Positions 35,428 to 42,731 of a stretch of 49,872 nt of DNA are shown piece after piece. The notes under the pieces are model-generated. The model saw only the letters and a program-made list of their open reading frames with translations, ran no database searches and had not been told where the DNA came from. Each line of letters begins with the position of its first letter. The first letter of the stretch is position 1. The stretch is from Chryseobacterium sp. Leaf201 (GTDB lineage: Bacteria > Bacteroidota > Bacteroidia > Flavobacteriales > Weeksellaceae), in assembly GCF_001421435.1 (NCBI RefSeq), contig NZ_LMKA01000060.1:1-49872 (forward strand), in the 5' to 3' direction. Position numbers and translations under genes: made by a program.

Positions 35428-36648
35428 TTATTTAAATTTTTTAACGATTAATGCAGAGTTGGTTCCCCCAAATCCAAAAGAATTGGACAAAAATACATCA
35501 ATTTTTTGACTTTTTGTTTCAGCAACCAGATTTATCTTTTTAGCCTCATCGTCAGGGTTTTCCAGATTGATATTCGGTGCGATGAAATCATTCTGCATCA
35601 TCAGGATTGAATAGATCACTTCGCTTGCCCCTGCCATCCAGCATTCGTGGCCGGTCATGGATTTTGTAGAGCTTACCGGAACCCCGCCACCAAAAATTTC
35701 ATAAATCGCCCTGGCCTCATTGGCATCACCGAGCGGCGTGGAGGTTGCATGGGCATTAATGTAATCAATGTCTTCCGCTGTTAATCCGGACTGCTTTAAA
35801 GCCCGTTCCATGGCTAATGCAGGACCGTCCACATTAGGAGTGGAAATATGGCCTCCGTTTGAGGAGAACCCGTACCCTACAATTTCGGCAATAATATGTG
35901 CACCTCTTTTCTGAGCAGACTCCAGGCTTTCAACAATCAGGGATGCGGCCCCGCCGCTTGGGATCAGTCCGTCCCTTCCGGAATCGAAAGGCCTTGAGGC
36001 TTTTGCAGGCTCATCTTCCCGAACCGAAAAAACGCCCAGCCCGTCAAAGCTGGCCATGGAATATTTATTGGTTTCCTGTGCCCCGCCGCAAATAATCATC
36101 TCCTGAAAGCCGTTCTTTATCATCATGTAAGCCAGGCCTAATGAGTGGGAACCGCTTGCGCAGGCTGCACTGATGGTGAGATTAATCCCCGTCAGTTTAA
36201 AAATGGTGGAAAGGTTCATGGTCACCGTAGAGTTCATGGATTTAAAAATCGCTCCCGAACCTATTAAAGTGGTATCTTTTTTTTCTCTTGCAATGTCAAT
36301 GGATTCTACCACGGCCTGCGAAACACTGTCGTTTCCGTATAAAATCCCGACTTCATTATGATCCAGGAAATCCTGGTCTATATCTGCCTGCTGTAATGCA
36401 TCCAGCGTGGCGACATACGCATACTCGCTTTCTTCGCCCATGCTTACGCGCTGCCTTCTGTTCAGAAGGTTTTTCAGGTCCGGTTTCGGAACTACGCCGG
36501 TAAGCCCTGACCTGAAGCCGAATTCTTTTCTTTCATCCACCAGAACAATCCCGGACTTCCCCTGATAAAGAGATTCTTTTACCTCTTCCAAAGAAGTCCC
36601 GATGCAGGAATAAATTCCCATTCCGGTAATTACAACCCTGTTTTCCAT
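35428..36648 (-). CDS. Beta-ketoacyl-ACP synthase (FabF type)
   Basis: A 406-residue KAS II-type enzyme with a complete triad: Cys163 in SAACASGSHS, His300 in NAHATSTPLGD and His334 in MTGHECWMAGASE. The HATST motif in place of HGTGT is a common variant. It sits between FabG and an ACP, so these three genes form a compact elongation set. Together with the dehydratases of the plus-strand block they could extend the aryl starter. A repeat copy fills the gap upstream of its start. Confidence 0.93.
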   Translation of the reverse strand: MENRVVITGMGIYSCIGTSLEEVKESLYQGKSGIVLVDERKEFGFRSGLTGVVPKPDLKNLLNRRQRVSMGEESEYAYVATLDALQQADIDQDFLDHNEVGILYGNDSVSQAVVESIDIAREKKDTTLIGSGAIFKSMNSTVTMNLSTIFKLTGINLTISAACASGSHSLGLAYMMIKNGFQEMIICGGAQETNKYSMASFDGLGVFSVREDEPAKASRPFDSGRDGLIPSGGAASLIVESLESAQKRGAHIIAEIVGYGFSSNGGHISTPNVDGPALAMERALKQSGLTAEDIDYINAHATSTPLGDANEARAIYEIFGGGVPVSSTKSMTGHECWMAGASEVIYSILMMQNDFIAPNINLENPDDEAKKINLVAETKSQKIDVFLSNSFGFGGTNSALIVKKFK

Positions 36649-36660
36649 GTCATTAAATTT

Positions 36661-36735
36661 AACAATGTATCAGTATAACAATGTAACAATAATTTTAATC
36701 GGTACACTTGTAAATTGTTATATTGCTACATTATT
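36661..36735 (-). repeat. Degenerate 8-bp-period intergenic repeat, copy 4
   Basis: Read on the minus strand, the gap between fabG and the FabF-type gene contains CAATATAA, CAATTTAC, AAGTGTAC, CGATTAAA, ATTATTGT, TACATTGT, TATACTGA, TACATTGT, a chain of 8-bp units that ends about 12 nt before the ATG. It shares the CAATATAA and TACCGATT segments with copy 1 and the TACATTGTTATAC segment with copy 2. Confidence 0.6.
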
Positions 36736-36741
36736 TCACTA

Positions 36742-37473
36742 TTACGAATAAATTCCTCCGTTAATATTAATTACTTCCCCTGTAATATAAGATGATTTTT
36801 TAGAAGCCAGGAACGCTACGAGATCTGCTACTTCTTCAGCTTCCCCGAACCGGTTAACAGGGATCATTGCTTTTAATTCATCTTCATTAAATTCCTGGGT
36901 CATATCCGTCCTGATAAAACCAGGTGCTACAGCGTTTACTGTGATGTTTCTTTTCGCCACTTCCTGTGCCAGAGCTTTTGTAGCGCCTACCAAAGCCCCT
37001 TTCGCTGCAGAATAGTTGGTCTGGCCTGCCGTTCCTTTCACTCCGGATACGGAAACCATGTTGATGATCCTGCCGTATTTGTTACGTAGCAGTTTTTGGA
37101 TAAAGAAATTGGTTACATTAAAGAATCCGTTCAGGCTGGTGTTGATTACTGCATTCCAGTCTTCACTCGGCATCCACATAAATAAACCGTCCCTGGTAAT
37201 CCCTGCATTATTTACGATCACCTCCACCACATCATCAGGATGGGCCTCCTGCCATTGTGTTAAAACCTTTTGGGTCTCCTCTGCATTTCCTACATCGAAC
37301 TTAAGAATTTCCCCGGTAGAACCCAATTCTTCAACTTTAGCCAGTGTTTCTCTTGCCGCCGCTTCATTTGAAGTATAGTTGATCAGGATATGATATTTTT
37401 TATCTTCCGCGAGTTTTATACAGATGGCACTTCCGATTCCTCTTGAGCCGCCTGTTATGATTGCACATTTCAT
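36742..37473 (-). CDS. fabG: 3-oxoacyl-ACP reductase
   Basis: A 243-residue short-chain dehydrogenase of the FabG type, reducing 3-oxoacyl-ACP to 3-hydroxyacyl-ACP with NADPH. The cofactor motif TGGSRGIG is at 7-14, NNAG at 88-91, and the catalytic Ser141, Tyr154 and Lys158 lie in VSVSG and NYSAAK. The C-terminus SYITGEVININGGIY is standard. It lies between the ammonia-lyase and a ketosynthase gene, so it is probably the dedicated reductase of the polyene assembly line rather than the housekeeping FabG. Confidence 0.93.
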   Translation of the reverse strand: MKCAIITGGSRGIGSAICIKLAEDKKYHILINYTSNEAAARETLAKVEELGSTGEILKFDVGNAEETQKVLTQWQEAHPDDVVEVIVNNAGITRDGLFMWMPSEDWNAVINTSLNGFFNVTNFFIQKLLRNKYGRIINMVSVSGVKGTAGQTNYSAAKGALVGATKALAQEVAKRNITVNAVAPGFIRTDMTQEFNEDELKAMIPVNRFGEAEEVADLVAFLASKKSSYITGEVININGGIYS

Positions 37474-37510
37474 GTGTTCTGTTTGTTTTTAGTTTTTGCG
37501 TTTTTTCCCA

Positions 37511-37533
37511 GTCTTAAATTACTCAGTTAAGAC
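37511..37533. repeat. Inverted repeat between lyase gene and fabG
   Basis: GTCTTAA (37511-37517) and TTAAGAC (37527-37533) form a perfect 7-bp inverted repeat with a 9-nt spacer. On the minus strand it lies 18 nt past the lyase stop codon. It is followed there by an A-rich, not T-rich, tract, so it is not a normal terminator. It may be an mRNA stability hairpin or a protein-binding site. Confidence 0.35.
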
Positions 37534-37551
37534 CATTCATCAGAGGAAAAG

Positions 37552-39072
37552 TTACAGCGATTTTAAATAATTCTTCACTTCTTCCAGATAAGGATACATC
37601 ACCATATCATCTGAAAAAGCCGGAATAATTTTCCTTACTTCGTCATACAGCTCTTTGGTCGCAGACGAGATCTTATCCTGATACCCAAGATACTCAATAG
37701 CCTGGACAATGGTAATTGCCTCAATAGTCAATACTTCAAAGGCGTTATCAATCACTTTTCTGCAGATTACGGCTGCATTGGTTCCCATGCTTACAATATC
37801 CTGATTGTCATTATTGTTAGGAATGCTGTGAACATACATCGGGTTAGACAGCATCTGGTTTTCAGCCGTTGTAGAGGTCGCCGTGAACTGTACACCCTGC
37901 ATCCCGAAATTAAATCCCAGCTTGCCTAAATTGACAAAAGGAGGAAAAATTTCATTGATCTTGGCATTTAAAAGGTAGTTCAGCTGCCTTTCTGCCAGCA
38001 TGGTCAATTTTGTTACCACGATTTTCAGCTTGTCCATTTCCAGAGAAATATAATCTCCGTGGAAATTACCGCCATGATAAACGTGCTGGTCTTCAACATT
38101 GATAATCGGGTTGTCATTTGCTGAATTAATCTCATTCTCAAGCACTTTCTCCGTATATTCCAGTGTATCCAAGACAGGTCCTAAGATCTGCGGGACACAC
38201 CTCAGGGAATAATATTCCTGAACTTTTTCTTTGAATACTTTTTCCTGCTCTTCAAAACGGGTGTATAAATGATCTGCTCTTTTTCTGATCAGCTGGCTGT
38301 CTGCTAAATGTTCGCGCATTTTTGCGGCAATTTTCCGCTGCCCTTCATGAAGCTTTGTCCCGTTCAGTACTTCAGAAAAGTGATCATCGTACGCCTGAAC
38401 AATTTCATTGATGGCACAGGACAGTTTAACGGAAATATCCGTCAGCTGATTCGCTTTATGGGCATTGACCATACCGATTCCTGACATTACGGAAGTCCCG
38501 TTCATTAAGGCAAGTCCTTCACGGATCTCCACCTGGATCGGCTGCAGGTTCTCGGTCTCAAAAACCGTTTTGGTTAATTTCCTTTCTCCTTTATAAAAAA
38601 CTTCTCCTTCACCAATTAAAACCAAAGCAAGGTGGGCAAGCTGAACCAGGTCTCCGCTGGCTCCCACGCCTCCATGCTCAAAAATCAACGGTGTAATATC
38701 CCTGTTTATTAATTCTTTAAGCAAAATAACTACGGAAGGATGAACGCCTGAATTCCCAAGAGACAAAGTGTTCAGCCTTGCCAGCATAGAAGCCTTGACT
38801 TCTGCTGCAGGAAGAGGGTTTCCCATTCCGGAAGAATGACTCCTTATTAGATTATACTGAAGCTGGTGCGTATCTTCATCACTGATTTTGAACTGAGCCA
38901 TTGGCCCGAAACCTGTGTTCACACCATATATTACTTTATTTTTTGAAAATTCCTTCAAAAACTGAAAACTTTTATCCACTCTTTCCAGAAGGGTTTCATC
39001 CAGTTCTATTTTCTCATTTTCAATGATGACCTTTTTGAAGTCGCTCAGTTCTAAAAAGTTATTTATTCTCAT
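37552..39072 (-). CDS. Aromatic amino acid ammonia-lyase (probable tyrosine ammonia-lyase)
   Basis: A 506-residue HAL/PAL/TAL-family enzyme. The self-cyclising Ala138-Ser139-Gly140 in GGVGASGDLVQLAHLAL forms the MIO cofactor. The lid Tyr is in VIYGVNTGFG (Tyr49). The selectivity loop reads NLIRSHSSGMG, with Ser78-His79 where phenylalanine/tyrosine lyases often have Phe-Leu or His-Leu, so sequence alone also allows histidine ammonia-lyase. Context decides: there are no other histidine-degradation genes nearby, and flexirubin pathways start from a tyrosine-derived aryl propenoate. It would supply p-coumarate to the PaaK-like ligase. It is the first gene of the minus-strand block. Confidence 0.88.
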   Translation of the reverse strand: MRINNFLELSDFKKVIIENEKIELDETLLERVDKSFQFLKEFSKNKVIYGVNTGFGPMAQFKISDEDTHQLQYNLIRSHSSGMGNPLPAAEVKASMLARLNTLSLGNSGVHPSVVILLKELINRDITPLIFEHGGVGASGDLVQLAHLALVLIGEGEVFYKGERKLTKTVFETENLQPIQVEIREGLALMNGTSVMSGIGMVNAHKANQLTDISVKLSCAINEIVQAYDDHFSEVLNGTKLHEGQRKIAAKMREHLADSQLIRKRADHLYTRFEEQEKVFKEKVQEYYSLRCVPQILGPVLDTLEYTEKVLENEINSANDNPIINVEDQHVYHGGNFHGDYISLEMDKLKIVVTKLTMLAERQLNYLLNAKINEIFPPFVNLGKLGFNFGMQGVQFTATSTTAENQMLSNPMYVHSIPNNNDNQDIVSMGTNAAVICRKVIDNAFEVLTIEAITIVQAIEYLGYQDKISSATKELYDEVRKIIPAFSDDMVMYPYLEEVKNYLKSL

Positions 39073-39097
39073 TAATTAAAGTAATAGTAAGATAATT

Positions 39098-39129
39098 TTG
39101 TAATTATTAATTAATTGTCATTAATTTTG
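39098..39129 (+). promoter_or_regulatory. Promoter of the halogenase-like gene
   Basis: TTG at 39098-39100 and TAATTTTG at 39122-39129, spaced by 21 nt, match the Bacteroidota -33/-7 promoter consensus. The -7 box ends 40 nt before the ATG. A further TAATTTTG at 39093-39100 overlaps the -33 box and may be a second start. Confidence 0.6.
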
Positions 39130-39132
39130 CGG

Positions 39133-39140
39133 CAAAGATA
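39133..39140 (-). promoter_or_regulatory. Putative -7 element of the ammonia-lyase promoter
   Basis: The minus strand reads TATCTTTGCCG, matching TAnnTTTG. A TTG lies 24 nt upstream (39165-39167), slightly longer than usual. The element is only a few nt from the plus-strand promoter, so the two divergent promoters would interfere or be controlled together. The leader would be about 55 nt. Confidence 0.5.
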
Positions 39141-39169
39141 GAAGTTATTATTAAAATAAAAAACCAAAG

Positions 39170-40414
39170 ATGAGCAAAGAATTTGTTGATGTTCTCGTAA
39201 TCGGGGCAGGGCCTTCCGGATGCGTATCTTCTTCATATTTAAAGAAGAACAATATCAACGTAAAAGTGGTCGAAAAAACAAAATTCCCGAGACTTGTGGT
39301 AGGCGAAAGCTTAATTCCTAGGGTGATGGACCATTTTGAAGAAGCCGGACTTTTGCCTGCTCTGGATAAAATGGGTTTTGAAAAAAAGCTGGGCGCTCGT
39401 TTTTTACGCGGCAATGAGGTCTGCATTTTTGATTTCAGCAACAAATTCGGTGAAGGCTGGAACTGGACCTGGCAGGTACCGAGAGCTGATTTTGACAATA
39501 CCCTGGCTCAGGAAGTCATTAAAAAAGGCATTGACCTTGAATTTGAAACTGAAGTTACCGCGATCCGGTTCAACGGAACGGATTCTATCACCACCGTAAA
39601 AAATAAAGACGGTGAAACAAAGGAGATCCATGCAAAGTTCGTCATCGATTCCAGCGGATACGGACGGGTTCTGCCGCGTCTTTTAGATTTAGAAAAACCT
39701 TCAAAATTATCGCCCCATTCTGCAATTTTCGCCCATGTAGAAGACATCAACAGAGAGGAAGGGACGGAAGGCACTTTGATTTCTTTTGATATTATTGAAA
39801 CGGAAGTCTGGCTTTGGGTAATCCCCTTCTCCAACGGAAATACCAGCGTAGGAATTGTTGGCCCTACAGAATATATTGATCAACTATCTGAAAACGGAGA
39901 TACTGCGGAAGCACTGAAAAAAGCCATTTCCCTTTCCGATTATTATGTACAGCGTTTCGGGGATGTGGATTTTCTTTTTGAACCGAAGCACCTGAAAGAT
40001 TATTCCTGTTCGGTGAAAAGCTTATTCGGGGACGGGTTTGCCCTTACTGGAAATGCGTCTGAATTCCTTGACCCGGTTTTCTCTTCGGGAATGGCTTTTG
40101 CCACGGAATCCGGGATGCTGGCCGCCAAACTGGCTCTCCGGCAGCTGAACGGTGAGAAAATAAACTGGCAGACGGAATATTCCGATTATATTTTGTACGG
40201 AGTGGATGTATTTACTACTTATGTAAAGGAATGGTACACCGGTAATTTACAGGAATTATTTTTCCACCAGCCGGAAAATCCTGATGTCAAAAGAAAAATA
40301 TGCGCCGTTTTGGCAGGCTATGTCTGGGATAAAAAGAATACGTTTGTACGGATACATGATACCGCGATAAAAAATCTTGCGGAATTTATTAAAACCGAGA
40401 AACTGCACTCATAA
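39170..40414 (+). CDS. Halogenase-like FAD-dependent oxidoreductase
   Basis: A 414-residue flavoenzyme of the tryptophan-halogenase/FAD monooxygenase group. GAGPSG (12-17) binds FAD and GESLIP (45-50) follows. VWLWVIPF (213-220) resembles the halogenase WxWxIP motif. FLDPVFSSG (302-310) matches the FxxPxxSxG pattern used to tell halogenases from monooxygenases. A Lys at 73 sits by eye where phenol/pyrrole halogenases keep their essential Lys. It could chlorinate the aryl ring (chlorinated flexirubins are known) or hydroxylate it. It is divergent from the ammonia-lyase gene and alone in its transcript. Confidence 0.8.
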   Translation: MSKEFVDVLVIGAGPSGCVSSSYLKKNNINVKVVEKTKFPRLVVGESLIPRVMDHFEEAGLLPALDKMGFEKKLGARFLRGNEVCIFDFSNKFGEGWNWTWQVPRADFDNTLAQEVIKKGIDLEFETEVTAIRFNGTDSITTVKNKDGETKEIHAKFVIDSSGYGRVLPRLLDLEKPSKLSPHSAIFAHVEDINREEGTEGTLISFDIIETEVWLWVIPFSNGNTSVGIVGPTEYIDQLSENGDTAEALKKAISLSDYYVQRFGDVDFLFEPKHLKDYSCSVKSLFGDGFALTGNASEFLDPVFSSGMAFATESGMLAAKLALRQLNGEKINWQTEYSDYILYGVDVFTTYVKEWYTGNLQELFFHQPENPDVKRKICAVLAGYVWDKKNTFVRIHDTAIKNLAEFIKTEKLHS

Positions 40415-40417
40415 AAA

Positions 40418-40444
40418 AAACGGCCTGAGATTTTCAGGCCGTTT
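40418..40444 (-). terminator. Bidirectional rho-independent terminator
   Basis: A perfect 11-bp stem (AAACGGCCTGA at 40418-40428 against 40434-40444) has a 5-nt loop between two convergent genes. On the minus strand it is followed by a run of eight T, giving a strong terminator for the exported-protein gene. On the plus strand the T-run is shorter, but it may still end the halogenase-like transcript. Confidence 0.85.
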
Positions 40445-40448
40445 CCTG

Positions 40449-41054
40449 TTATTTCACAGCTTCTTTAATTTCTCTTCCGAGGTATTTTCCAATAGATTCA
40501 TACGCACCGGCAACTCTGCCGTATTCCATAACAAATTCTTTGTTGTTAACATATTTATCAAATTTATTAAGCTCAACCTCAGCTAAAACAACGGATGGAT
40601 TATTGGTTTCTATCAATTTTATCTTACCGCTTATCTCTGCCGTCATAACAACCATTCCGCCGTGCCAGCCCGGAAATACCCAGTCTGTTTCCAGTAACAG
40701 GGTATATTTTGCATGACTTTCTTTTTTAAAGGTTATGTTTTTATACGATCTATTTAAGCCTTTTACAAAATAATTGATGTATTCCTCATTTTTAAATCTC
40801 TGCCACTCTCCGTTCCACTTCTGCCATCCCGCTTCTCCCCTTTTGGGATTGGCTAAAAGATCCCTCTTCCTGTTTTTAAGATACTGAGCTTCTGTAAAAT
40901 TTTCTTTCATCATTAAGACATTATCAAATTTCAATTCCACATTTACTTCAGTCTGATCTTTTAAAGTCTTAAAATCTCCTGAAATGACTGTCATCTTCTG
41001 AGCATTAATAGCCGCAGCAATAATCAAAAAAAACATCAGAAATAATTTTTTCAT
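40449..41054 (-). CDS. Exported protein of unknown function
   Basis: A 201-residue protein with a clear signal peptide (MKKLFLMFFLIIAAAINAQ). The rest is a mixed alpha/beta domain with YTLLLETDWVFPGWHGGMVV and AEISGKIKLIETNNPSVVLAEVELNKF, reminiscent of small periplasmic proteins that assess outer-membrane cargo, but I cannot name a family. It lies between the halogenase-like gene and the PaaK-like ligase and is followed by a strong terminator. Whether it belongs to the pigment pathway is unclear. Confidence 0.7.
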   Translation of the reverse strand: MKKLFLMFFLIIAAAINAQKMTVISGDFKTLKDQTEVNVELKFDNVLMMKENFTEAQYLKNRKRDLLANPKRGEAGWQKWNGEWQRFKNEEYINYFVKGLNRSYKNITFKKESHAKYTLLLETDWVFPGWHGGMVVMTAEISGKIKLIETNNPSVVLAEVELNKFDKYVNNKEFVMEYGRVAGAYESIGKYLGREIKEAVK

Positions 41055-41131
41055 AATTTAAATTTAAGTCTGCTAATATATTACAAAAAAGCAGCTCAAA
41101 AGAACTGCTGACATTACGTTTTATATAAATC

Positions 41132-42424
41132 TTATCTTAAATCTACAAAGTTAATTGGTTTTCTGCTGTTCGGGTTAAACACAGTTTTAGACAGCATATC
41201 AAAATCCACGATTTCAATTTTCGGGCTTACCCTTAATTTTGCCCGGAAGTGATCCCGCACTTCATTAACAAAATTCTCAGAATCGCTGTTTGTGCTTATT
41301 TTAATGATAATTTCATCCAGTCCGATTTCATTTGACTGAATAACCATCTGATAACACAGGATATTATTAAAATCATTAAGAATGTCATTCATCGCAGGCG
41401 GATACAGTGTTGTTCCTTTATATTTGATCATCTGCTGCTTTCGCCCGATAACAGGGCCTAGCCTCATTGTATTTCTTCCGCATAAACAGGGCTCATAATG
41501 GGCCTGCACAATATCCCCGGTTTTGAATCTTAATAAAGGAAGGGCTTCTACACCTAAGGTTGTGATCGTCAGTTCGCCGCTTTCTCCTTGCTGAACGGGA
41601 TTTCCATGGTCATCAAGAATTTCCGTAATAATAAGTTCAGGATGCTGATGTCCTCCAACCTGATGTTCACATTCTGTAAAAGCGGTGCTCATTTCCGTGG
41701 ATGCGTAGGTGGAGAATAATTTAATATTCCATTTTTCCTTGATCTTTTGCGAAAGAATATTATCCGTAAAATCCTGGTTTTTGATACTTTCCCCGATACA
41801 GACTGCCCCGTATACACTGGAATTCTGATAATCCAGCCCATGTTTTTCAGCGTAATCAATCATTTTTAACAGGAACGACGGAACCGTGATCAGGTATTTG
41901 GGCTTGTATCTGAAAATAGAATCCCACTGCAGTTCCGGAATCCCGGGCCCCATCCTGACAACACTTGCCCCCATTTTTCTTAATCCTAAAAAATAAGCCA
42001 GACCGGCCATGAACCGCTTGTCAATGGTAGTGATCATCTGCACCACATCCCCTTTTTGAATTCCGGCACAGGCAAAAGAAACCGCTTCGTTGTAAGCCAG
42101 CCTTTCAAGATCGTTATCTGACAGCCCGAATGTTACCGGATCGCCCAGGGTTCCTGAAGTAGTACTGTAATCCACAATTTTGTCTGACGTAACACAGAAA
42201 AAATCATCATTGTTCTGCTGGATGTCATTTTTTGTAGTGGTCGGAATTTTCTGTAGGTCTTCCAGCGTCAGAATATCAGCAACCGTAATTTTGTTTTCTT
42301 CAAATAATTTCCGGTAAAACGGTGAATGGGTTTCAAGATACACCAGAAGTTCCCGGAGTTTTTGCTCCTGAAACTTTTTTATTTCGTGAATATCTGATTG
42401 TTCGATAGACGGATAGAATTCCAA
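41132..42424 (-). CDS. PaaK-type adenylate-forming ligase
   Basis: An AMP-binding ligase of the phenylacetate-CoA ligase group, about 430 residues. YSTTSGTLGDPVTFGLS is the nucleotide-binding P-loop, STYASTEMSTAFTEC the central acyl-adenylate motif, and FKTGDIVQAHYEPCLCGRNTMRLGPVIGRKQQMIKYKG the hinge region. It would activate the aryl acid from the ammonia-lyase as CoA- or ACP-thioester. No ATG starts the frame: TTG at 42445 and TTG at 42424 are the options. The second is preferred because a -7 box covers the first and because family members begin near the (M)EFYPSIEQ segment. Confidence 0.87.
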   Translation of the reverse strand: MEFYPSIEQSDIHEIKKFQEQKLRELLVYLETHSPFYRKLFEENKITVADILTLEDLQKIPTTTKNDIQQNNDDFFCVTSDKIVDYSTTSGTLGDPVTFGLSDNDLERLAYNEAVSFACAGIQKGDVVQMITTIDKRFMAGLAYFLGLRKMGASVVRMGPGIPELQWDSIFRYKPKYLITVPSFLLKMIDYAEKHGLDYQNSSVYGAVCIGESIKNQDFTDNILSQKIKEKWNIKLFSTYASTEMSTAFTECEHQVGGHQHPELIITEILDDHGNPVQQGESGELTITTLGVEALPLLRFKTGDIVQAHYEPCLCGRNTMRLGPVIGRKQQMIKYKGTTLYPPAMNDILNDFNNILCYQMVIQSNEIGLDEIIIKISTNSDSENFVNEVRDHFRAKLRVSPKIEIVDFDMLSKTVFNPNSRKPINFVDLR

Positions 42425-42442
42425 TGGTTTTATTTTAAAGGG

Positions 42443-42450
42443 CAAATTTA
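42443..42450 (-). promoter_or_regulatory. -7 element overlapping an upstream TTG of the ligase gene
   Basis: The minus strand reads TAAATTTGCCC, matching TAnnTTTG. The final TTG of the box is the upstream candidate start codon (42445-42443). A transcript from this promoter would begin about 7 nt later and so exclude that codon, which favours the TTG at 42424 as the real start. Confidence 0.5.
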
Positions 42451-42688
42451 TTTAATTAAAATTAAAAGATCAGGTTTCGTGTATGATTTGTTTAGAAGAG
42501 AATTTCCTGCAAATTTTCACAGATGATTATGCTTTAAAGTAAGTTGTTATCTGGAAAGAGGTTTTAAAAAATCAGTTGTCCATCATCAGAAATTCACAAA
42601 TATTGCATTTCAAAATCTCCATTCCTCGACCAAATTTTTCATCCCAACCGTCAAAATAAAACATATCTTATAAACCGGTAAATTTTAG

Positions 42689-42696
42689 TAAATTTG
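42689..42696 (+). promoter_or_regulatory. Putative -7 element of ileS promoter
   Basis: TAAATTTGCC matches TAnnTTTG and lies 35 nt before the ileS ATG. No good -33 TTG was found. The 286-nt gap at 42446-42731 otherwise shows no gene. Just before the start, AACGATATTGATATAGTACC looks like the right-hand end of the cluster's 8-bp repeats. Confidence 0.45.
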
Positions 42697-42731
42697 CCAA
42701 CTTAATGAATCAACGATATTGATATAGTACC

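Noticed and set aside
37552..39072. Histidine degradation gene hutH
   Set aside because: The selectivity loop would allow it, but hutU, hutI and hutG are absent and the neighbours are pigment genes. Kept as a probable tyrosine ammonia-lyase.
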